Assembly (NCBI GenBank): GCA_020853375.1 | Contig: JADYZA010000166.1 | Span: 1-6,817, forward strand | Source: Verrucomicrobiota bacterium | GTDB taxonomy: Bacteria; Verrucomicrobiota; Kiritimatiellia; Kiritimatiellales; Tichowtungiaceae | Direction: 5' to 3' | Length of the DNA: 6,817 nt | Shown: piece by piece, positions 1 through 5,041 of the stretch | Position numbering within the stretch: position 1 is the stretch's first letter | Layout of the letters: each line of letters starts with the position of its first letter | Program-made: the position numbers and the translations under genes | Notes under the pieces: generated by a model | The model's database searches: none | Told to the model about the DNA's origin: nothing | Seen by the model: only the letters and a program-made list of their open reading frames with translations

Positions 1-1
1 C

Positions 2-1801
2 GGTTCGCTCGTCGCCGTTTGCACCAGCGATGCCAAAAAAATACTCGCATACTCAACCGTGGCGAATCTCGGGCTGATCGTCCTTTGCGGCGGCATCGGC
101 ACCAAAGAGGCTGTCTGGGCTGGTATCCTGCTGATTATTTTCCATGCTGTGGCCAAGGCTCTTCTCTTCCTTTGCGTCGGGGTTGTTGAGCACAAAATAC
201 ACAGCCGTGATATCGAGGATATGGCCGGACTGGTTTTGCGCATGCCCAAAGTCGCCGTGATGATTGAGATCGGCATCGCCGGAATGTTTCTCGCTCCGTT
301 CGGTATGCTGATCAGCAAGTGGGCCGTCCTGAAGGCGATTGTTGACGCTCATCCGTTGCTTTCGATCTTCATCGTCTTCGGTAGTGCGGCCACACTTTTC
401 TTCTGGGTCAAATGGCTGGGCAAGATGCTGCAGATTACCGGGTCGATGGAAAAGATGGAGAAGAATATCAGCGGCGGCAAATGGATCGCTCTGGGGTCTC
501 TGTCGGTTTTAACAATCCTCGCTTGTGTAAGCTTTCCGCTTATCTCGAATCAGTTTATTGAGCCTTACATCGGCGGCGGGTTCAAAGCGGCGGACAGCGT
601 TCTGGGGCACAGCAATCTGATTGTTATGGGCCTGATGCTGGGTATGGTGGCGATGTTTCCGCTCAGCTTCCTCAACTACAACCGCAAGGTGAAGGTGGTT
701 GATGCCTATCTCGCTGGCGCCAATGTCGAATCGTCTGACGGGATTGCTCGGTTCCAAGGTTCGGCTGGAATTATTCGCGACATGTCGATGCACAACTATT
801 ACATCGGTCAGTTGCTCGGCGAAGAACGGGTTTTCAAGGGCGGATTCTGGATTGCCATCGCGGTGCTCGTCGCGTTGGTCGGAGCATTTTTTCTGCCGAT
901 CGGATTGCCGCAGGAAGTCATTCACACCATCGCTCCACACACACTCTCACTCAAAGAAATTTTAATCCGTCTGGCCGCCTATCTCGTGCTGGCGCCGATC
1001 ATCGGCGGCTTCCTGGCCGGCATCGACCGCAAACTGACTGCTCGCATGCAGGGGCGCCGCGGCCCGCCGGTACGTCAGGCGTTCTATGATGTCGCCAAGC
1101 TTTGGGGCAAGGAAAGCATCGTGGTTCGCCGCTCGCAGAACTTTTATATCCTGTTCTTCTTCCTCTTCGTCGTATTCACCGGTGCGTTGTTCTTCTGCGG
1201 ATCCGACCTGCTGCTGGTGATTTTCTCGCTGACGCTGGCCAGCATCTTTCTGGTTCTGGCCGCCTATAAAGCTAGTTCACCTTACAGCTTTATCGGAGCC
1301 GAGCGTGAACTGATTCAGATGGTCGCCTACGAACCGATGGTACTGATGGCCGCTGTCGGCATGTACATGACCACCGGAAGCTTCCGCGTTGATGACATCT
1401 TCGCCAATCCGGCCAATCCGCTGAAACTGATCCTGATTTTCGCCGGGTTCCTCTACATTCTGGAAATTAAATTCCGGAAGTCGCCGTTCGACCTGTCGAC
1501 CTCACACCACGCACATCAGGAGCTGGTCAAAGGGATCACAACCGAGTTTTCCGGCAAGATGCTGGCCTTGATTGAAATCGCCCACTGGTACGAAAATGTG
1601 GTCCTCTTCGCGTGGGTCGGCCTGTTCTTTGCCTTCAACCTGTGGGTCGGTGCCGCCGCCATGGTTCTGGTTTTCTTCTTTATGATTTTCGTCGACAACA
1701 CCTTCGCCCGATTGAAGTGGCAGCTCGCGATCAAGAGCGCCTGGTCGGTAACGCTGGTGCTGGCACTGGCCAACCTGATTCTCTTAGCCCTATGGAAATG
1801 A
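2..1801 (+). CDS. echA/echB: EchA-EchB fusion, membrane arm of Ech hydrogenase (5' partial)
   Basis: Membrane ion-translocating part of an energy-converting [NiFe] hydrogenase. The frame is open from the left edge, and the residues before the first in-window GTG (59) read as antiporter sequence (DAKKILAYSTVANLGLI), so the true start lies upstream. Counting from the codon at position 2, about residues 1-300 are the C-terminal part of EchA (NuoL/MrpD-like): the HAVAKA lysine helix near residue 52, the EHKIHSRDIEDM loop, then several hydrophobic helices. About residues 315-599 are a full EchB (NuoH-like): first helix, the ARMQGRRGPP loop, the AERELIQMVAYEP acidic loop near 433-445, the KSPFDLS motif near 494, and closing helices. 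No stop and no well-placed start with a Shine-Dalgarno separates the two halves. In the Ech operons I know these are two genes, so this is either a real fusion or a lost stop. Family call is secure. Confidence 0.9.
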   Translation, partial: GSLVAVCTSDAKKILAYSTVANLGLIVLCGGIGTKEAVWAGILLIIFHAVAKALLFLCVGVVEHKIHSRDIEDMAGLVLRMPKVAVMIEIGIAGMFLAPFGMLISKWAVLKAIVDAHPLLSIFIVFGSAATLFFWVKWLGKMLQITGSMEKMEKNISGGKWIALGSLSVLTILACVSFPLISNQFIEPYIGGGFKAADSVLGHSNLIVMGLMLGMVAMFPLSFLNYNRKVKVVDAYLAGANVESSDGIARFQGSAGIIRDMSMHNYYIGQLLGEERVFKGGFWIAIAVLVALVGAFFLPIGLPQEVIHTIAPHTLSLKEILIRLAAYLVLAPIIGGFLAGIDRKLTARMQGRRGPPVRQAFYDVAKLWGKESIVVRRSQNFYILFFFLFVVFTGALFFCGSDLLLVIFSLTLASIFLVLAAYKASSPYSFIGAERELIQMVAYEPMVLMAAVGMYMTTGSFRVDDIFANPANPLKLILIFAGFLYILEIKFRKSPFDLSTSHHAHQELVKGITTEFSGKMLALIEIAHWYENVVLFAWVGLFFAFNLWVGAAAMVLVFFFMIFVDNTFARLKWQLAIKSAWSVTLVLALANLILLALWK

Positions 1802-1814
1802 AAGGAACACCTGA

Positions 1815-2720
1815 ATGACCGCCTTTAAAAAGTCCCCCTGGGTGATCCATTACGATGCGTCGAGCTGCAACGGCTGCGACATCGAAGTGCTCGCCTGCCT
1901 GATGCCGAACTTTGACGTCGAGCGTTTCGGCATCATCAACACCGGCAACCCCAAGCATGCCGACATCTTTCTGGTCACCGGATCGGTCAATGTCCAGAAC
2001 GCGCCGGTTGTCCGTAACATCTACGCCCAGATGCCGGAGCCGAAAGTGGTTGTCGCCATCGGCATCTGCGGCACTTCCGGCGGAATTTTCCGCGAATGCT
2101 ACAACGTCCTCGGCGGCATCGACACGGTGATTCCTGTCGACGTCTACGTTCCGGGATGCGCGGCGCGGCCCGAAGCGATTATTGACGGCGTAGTTCGCGC
2201 CCTTGATATTCTCGAAGAGAAGCGCCGTTTCATGACCGCTTCCACTGAAGTCGCCGGAGGCGGATTTATTATCAATCGAGCCAACCAGAAAGATATTCCG
2301 GAAATTCTCGCACTGCAGAAAATTGCGTACCGTAGCGAAGCCGAGCTTTACGGCGACGACAGCGTTCCGGCGCTTGGACAGACCATGGAAGAAATCACCG
2401 CAGACTTCGAGCGGATGATTTTCCTTAAGGCGGTCGTCAACGGCAAGATTATCGGCTCGATTCGCGGTTACCGTGATGGAGACGTCGCCCACATTAGCCG
2501 GGTGGCTGTTCATCCGTATTTTCAGCGGAAAGGACTGGCTACCCGATTGATTAAACAGATCGAACAGGAAGTTGGCGATGTCCGCACCTATGAAGCCTTC
2601 ACTGGCCATCAGAGTCTGCGGAACCACCACCTTTATGAGAAAATGGGTTACCGTCAGGTTCGCACCGAACCGTTTACACCGACCGTGAACTGGGTTTATT
2701 TGCAGAAGGAGCGCACATGA
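1815..2720 (+). CDS. echC: EchC small subunit fused to a GNAT acetyltransferase
   Basis: Residues 1 to about 138 are the [NiFe]-hydrogenase small subunit of the Ech/NuoB family, which holds one proximal [4Fe-4S] cluster passing electrons to EchE. Likely ligands are C18 and C21 (SSCNGCDIE), C85 (GICGTSGG) and C115 (VPGCAARPEAI). That domain ends where stand-alone EchC proteins end (IIDGVVRALDIL). A short linker follows, then from about 151 to 301 a complete GNAT N-acetyltransferase fold: a start like FIINRANQKDIPEIL, the acetyl-CoA loop with QRKGLA at 237-242 after HISRVAVHP, and the closing NHHLYEKMGY motif. The start is ATG 1815 with AAAGGAA seven bases upstream. The stop overlaps echD as ATGA, so the fused gene is tightly embedded in the operon. 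The acetyltransferase substrate cannot be told from sequence. Both domain calls are strong; a function for the fusion is unknown. Confidence 0.92.
   Translation: MTAFKKSPWVIHYDASSCNGCDIEVLACLMPNFDVERFGIINTGNPKHADIFLVTGSVNVQNAPVVRNIYAQMPEPKVVVAIGICGTSGGIFRECYNVLGGIDTVIPVDVYVPGCAARPEAIIDGVVRALDILEEKRRFMTASTEVAGGGFIINRANQKDIPEILALQKIAYRSEAELYGDDSVPALGQTMEEITADFERMIFLKAVVNGKIIGSIRGYRDGDVAHISRVAVHPYFQRKGLATRLIKQIEQEVGDVRTYEAFTGHQSLRNHHLYEKMGYRQVRTEPFTPTVNWVYLQKERT
2214..2234 (+). promoter_or_regulatory. Possible internal ribosome binding site and start before the GNAT domain
   Basis: A purine-rich GAAGAGAAG stretch (2214-2222) stands nine bases before an in-frame ATG at 2232, which is Met140 of the EchC-GNAT protein and lies in the linker between the two domains. 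Initiation here would give a free GNAT protein of 162 residues besides the fusion. The match to a Shine-Dalgarno is only moderate, and this stretch also encodes a normal helix end (EEKRR), so it may be chance. Confidence 0.25.
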
Positions 2721-3109
2721 TCGAAGAACAGACTATCATCGCCGTCATGCCCGAAACGCTGGTGGCCGAAACGCGCAAAATGCGCGATCAGGGTTACCGA
2801 CTGGTTCAAATCTGCGTCACTCGGCTGGGCGAAGAACTCCAGTTAGACTACACGTTTGACCTCAACCGCAAGTTCGTCAACTTCCGTTTCCTCCAGCCAA
2901 AAATCGGAGCGCGCGTTCCGAGTGTCAGCGGCATCTACTGGTGCGCCTTCACCTACGAGAACGAGATCAGCGATCTCTTCGGTGTTCAGGTGGATGGCAA
3001 TGCGCTCGATTTCAAAGGCACGTTCTACAAGACCGCCATGAAGCATCCGTTTATTCAAGACGCCGCGCCGGCTTCCGTTCCGGCTCCGGCCAAACCGGGA
3101 GATAAATAG
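2717..3109 (+). CDS. echD: EchD, NuoC-like hydrogenase subunit
   Basis: A 130-residue soluble subunit of the Ech complex, related to the 30-kDa (NuoC) subunit of complex I. It has no cofactor and probably helps assemble EchE and EchC on the peripheral arm. The NuoC-like core is visible as a two-strand region (YRLVQICVTRL, LQLDYTFDLN) followed by the family hallmark YENEISDLFGV (about 80-90), equivalent to the E(R/N)E-(I/A)-x-D-x-(F/Y)-G motif of NuoC. The C-terminus from about 116 is an Ala/Pro-rich tail with little structure. A strong Shine-Dalgarno (AGAAGGAG, 2704-2711) lies five bases before ATG 2717, and the start overlaps the echC stop by four bases, implying translational coupling. The large subunit follows two bases after the stop. 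Assignment rests on the motif, size and position in the operon. Confidence 0.88.
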   Translation: MIEEQTIIAVMPETLVAETRKMRDQGYRLVQICVTRLGEELQLDYTFDLNRKFVNFRFLQPKIGARVPSVSGIYWCAFTYENEISDLFGVQVDGNALDFKGTFYKTAMKHPFIQDAAPASVPAPAKPGDK

Positions 3110-3111
3110 TC

Positions 3112-4191
3112 ATGGGTACTCGCACAATTATTCCTTTTGGTCCGCAGCATCCGGTGCTTCCGGAGCCGATTCATATCGACCTGGTGGTCGAGGACGAAAA
3201 AGTGGTCGAGGCTGTTCCTTCCATCGGGTTCATTCACCGTGGACTGGAAAAGCTGGTCGAAAAGAAAGACTACATTGAGTACGTCTACGTCGCTGAGCGC
3301 ATCTGCGGCATCTGCAGCTTCATCCATGGCCAGACCTACTGTCAGGGCATCGAAGAAATCATGAAGATCGAGATTCCGACCCGCGCCAAATATCTGCGCA
3401 CGATCTGGGGCGAGCTTTCCCGCATTCACAGCCATCTTCTGTGGGCCGGTCTGATGGCCGATGCCTTCGGTTTTGAATCGCTGTTCATGCACACCTGGCG
3501 GGTTCGTGAACAGGTCCTTGACCTGATCGAAGCAACCACTGGCGGACGCGTGATTTTTGGCTCCTGCAAAGTGGGCGGCGCCCGTCGCGACATTCCGCCG
3601 GAACAAATGGCTTGGCTCCTGAAAGAGCTGGAAGTCATCGAAAAAGAGATGCGGCTGATTGTCGACATCTTCATGAACGACAACTCCGTTAAACACCGCC
3701 TTTGCGGTGTCGGTGTCATCTCCAGAGAAGACGCCATTCTTCTGGGTGCCGTCGGGCCGACGTTGCGCGGAAGCGGCGTTGCCGATGACATGCGCCTCCT
3801 GAAATATGCTGCGTTCGGTGAACTGGATTTCGAACCGATTTCAAAAACGGACGGCGACTCCTATAGCCGTTGCGCGGTGCGTTGTTCCGAATTGTTTCAG
3901 TCAGTTGACCTGATTCGTCAGGCGGCGGCCAAAATGCCTGCGGGCGAAATCGCTGTCAAAGTGACCGGCAATCCTGACGGCGAGTTTTTCTCGCGCGTCG
4001 AACAGCCCCGCGGCGAAGTGGTTTATTACATCAAGGGCAACGGAACCAAGAATTTGACCCGTTTCCGCGCCCGCACGCCGACCTTCGCCAATGTTCCGCC
4101 GCTGGTAAAAATGCTGGCGGGTTGCGAACTGGCCGACGTTCCGGTTCTTGTTCTGACAATTGACCCTTGCATCAGCTGCACAGAGAGGTAA
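3112..4191 (+). CDS. echE: EchE, [NiFe]-hydrogenase large (catalytic) subunit
   Basis: The catalytic subunit of a group 4 Ech-type hydrogenase, reversibly reducing protons to H2 at a Ni-Fe(CN)2CO centre. Its 359 residues match the family length and its relation to NuoD. The N-terminal nickel-binding pair is in RICGIC (C65, C68) and the C-terminal pair in DPCISC (C353, C356). IHRGLEKL near 41-48 and the WGELSRIHSHLLW stretch near 104 are also typical. The protein stops three residues after the last ligand (TER), so there is no C-terminal extension and no need for a maturation endopeptidase. As I recall, CooH and Methanosarcina EchE also lack this extension. Start ATG 3112 has GGGAGAT about eight bases upstream. 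It lies directly between echD and echF. Maturation of its iron-cyanide-carbonyl unit is the likely job of the hyp genes downstream. Confidence 0.95.
   Translation: MGTRTIIPFGPQHPVLPEPIHIDLVVEDEKVVEAVPSIGFIHRGLEKLVEKKDYIEYVYVAERICGICSFIHGQTYCQGIEEIMKIEIPTRAKYLRTIWGELSRIHSHLLWAGLMADAFGFESLFMHTWRVREQVLDLIEATTGGRVIFGSCKVGGARRDIPPEQMAWLLKELEVIEKEMRLIVDIFMNDNSVKHRLCGVGVISREDAILLGAVGPTLRGSGVADDMRLLKYAAFGELDFEPISKTDGDSYSRCAVRCSELFQSVDLIRQAAAKMPAGEIAVKVTGNPDGEFFSRVEQPRGEVVYYIKGNGTKNLTRFRARTPTFANVPPLVKMLAGCELADVPVLVLTIDPCISCTER
4182..4188 (+). promoter_or_regulatory. Ribosome binding site fixing the echF start
   Basis: AGAGAGG sits seven bases before ATG 4196 and overlaps the last codons and stop of echE. 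An in-frame non-ATG start at 4160 would add twelve residues inside the echE reading frame and lacks such a site. EchF homologues begin close to the MAFFQMKKM residues, which favours 4196. Confidence 0.7.
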
Positions 4192-4195
4192 ACCC

Positions 4196-4525
4196 ATGGC
4201 ATTTTTCCAAATGAAAAAAATGATTCTGGCTTGGACATTCCGCAAGCCGATCACGACGAAATATCCGTTCGAACCTCGGAAAATCTGTCCCGGCTCGCGC
4301 GGTCGTCTCGACATCAAAATATCCGACTGCATCTTCTGCACCTTGTGCGCCAAACGTTGCCCGACCCAGGCGCTGGACGTTGATCGGGAAAATAAAAAAT
4401 GGCATATCGACCGCCTGCGTTGCATCTCCTGCGGCTACTGCGTCGAAGTCTGCCCGAAAAAATGCCTGAACCTGACCGGCGATCACGGCATTCCGACCGT
4501 GACGAAGGATATGGAGACGTTCTAA
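4196..4525 (+). CDS. echF: EchF, two-[4Fe-4S] ferredoxin subunit (NuoI-like)
   Basis: A 109-residue polyferredoxin subunit that relays electrons between soluble ferredoxin and the EchC cluster, equivalent to NuoI. Two classic CxxCxxCxxxCP motifs are present: CIFCTLCAKRCP (C45, C48, C51, C55) and CISCGYCVEVCP (C76, C79, C82, C86). As usual in bacterial-type ferredoxins, the fourth cysteine of each motif ligates the other cluster. C31 and C90 are extra. The N-terminal RKPITTKYPFEPRKICPGSRG segment is the family's conserved approach to the first cluster. Start ATG 4196 is supported by AGAGAGG seven bases upstream and lies four bases after the echE stop. The hypA ATG follows its TAA with no gap. 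This is the last structural gene of the ech set. Confidence 0.93.
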   Translation: MAFFQMKKMILAWTFRKPITTKYPFEPRKICPGSRGRLDIKISDCIFCTLCAKRCPTQALDVDRENKKWHIDRLRCISCGYCVEVCPKKCLNLTGDHGIPTVTKDMETF

Positions 4526-4870
4526 ATGCACGAAGACCACCTGATTGATGGCGTTATCGAGGACGTGAAGCGGCGGATTCTGGCCGCTGGCGCATCGAAG
4601 GTCAGCCGCATCGTTCTGGAGCTGAGCCCCGATTCCCACATGGACGAAATATCGGTGGAAATGCACCTTGAGTCACACTTGGCCGAGGAACCGTCGATGT
4701 CTGCCGCCAAAATTGAGTACCGCCATGTTCCGCCGCGTCTTTTCTGCCCCGCCTGCGACGCCGAATTTGAACGCCAGCCCGGCGTCTTCACCTGTCCGCA
4801 ATGTTCCAAGCCCGGCCGGCCCTGCGGACACCGCTCCGGCCTGCGGGTTCTTGATGTGGATGTGTCTTAG
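4526..4870 (+). CDS. hypA: HypA, nickel-insertion accessory protein
   Basis: A 114-residue hydrogenase nickel metallochaperone that, with the HypB GTPase, loads Ni into the large subunit after the iron unit is in place. It begins with MHE, where the N-terminal amine and His2 are the known nickel ligands of the family. A structural zinc site follows in two CxxC pairs, CPAC (C74, C77) and CPQC (C90, C93), separated by twelve residues as is typical. The segment between, with IVLELSPDSHMDE, resembles the HypA beta strands. The tail differs from most HypA proteins by an extra cysteine (C100, GRPCGH). The ATG abuts the echF stop, with GGAG about eleven bases upstream, so it is probably cotranscribed with ech. 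No hypB lies in the window. Homology is clear from length, start and zinc motifs. Confidence 0.9.
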   Translation: MHEDHLIDGVIEDVKRRILAAGASKVSRIVLELSPDSHMDEISVEMHLESHLAEEPSMSAAKIEYRHVPPRLFCPACDAEFERQPGVFTCPQCSKPGRPCGHRSGLRVLDVDVS

Positions 4871-4888
4871 GGTTGCAAATCCGCAACC
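4871..4888 (+). other. Short hairpin just after hypA
   Basis: GGTTGC and GCAACC form a perfect 6-bp stem around a 6-base loop, immediately after the hypA TAG. No T-run follows, so it is not a convincing intrinsic terminator. It may mark or protect the 3' end of the ech-hypA message, or be chance. Confidence 0.35.
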
Positions 4889-4892
4889 AAAG

Positions 4893-5004
4893 TATGAAAG
4901 ATGAACTATGAAAAATGAAAGCGGGTCTGCGACAGCTTTAATGAAAAGGCCAACGCCGATTGAGTTCCGATTTCATCTTTCATCCTTCATAGTTCATAGT
5001 TCAC
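4893..5004. repeat. Inverted pair of 7-bp repeat arrays between hypA and hypC-hydE
   Basis: The left arm (4893-4920) has four back-to-back heptamers, each containing ATGAA at exact 7-base spacing (4894, 4901, 4908, 4915). The right arm (4972-5004) has five on the other strand, each with TTCAT or TTCAC at exact 7-base spacing (4972, 4979, 4986, 4993, 5000). The arms are inverted relative to each other and about 50 bases apart: 4900-4920 pairs with 4978-4998 at 18 of 21 positions. They could form a long imperfect hairpin or cruciform. The two arms are AT-rich in a GC-rich region and contain no gene. I infer a dispersed intergenic repeat or small palindromic element. A role in transcript processing or termination is possible. 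The remainder of the gap shows no clear promoter. Confidence 0.7.
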
Positions 5005-5041
5005 TGCACAGAAGTCATAAAAAACTGGGACCAAGAACCTA

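Noticed and set aside
59..61. GTG at 59 as the start of the first gene
   Set aside because: The in-frame residues before it are clearly conserved EchA sequence (KKILAYST), so the gene is already open at the left edge.
1731..2630. Long minus-strand open frame of 299 residues
   Set aside because: It lies opposite echC-GNAT, shows no recognisable domain, and is a by-product of the codon use of the real gene; the same holds for the minus-strand frames over echE and hypC-hydE.
4893..5004. CRISPR array
   Set aside because: Repeats are 7 bp with no spacers, and the two sets are inverted relative to each other.
4993..5020. Sigma-70 type promoter TTCATA-N16-TCATAA before hypC-hydE
   Set aside because: Both boxes match poorly and the first is part of the heptamer array; the evidence is too weak to list.
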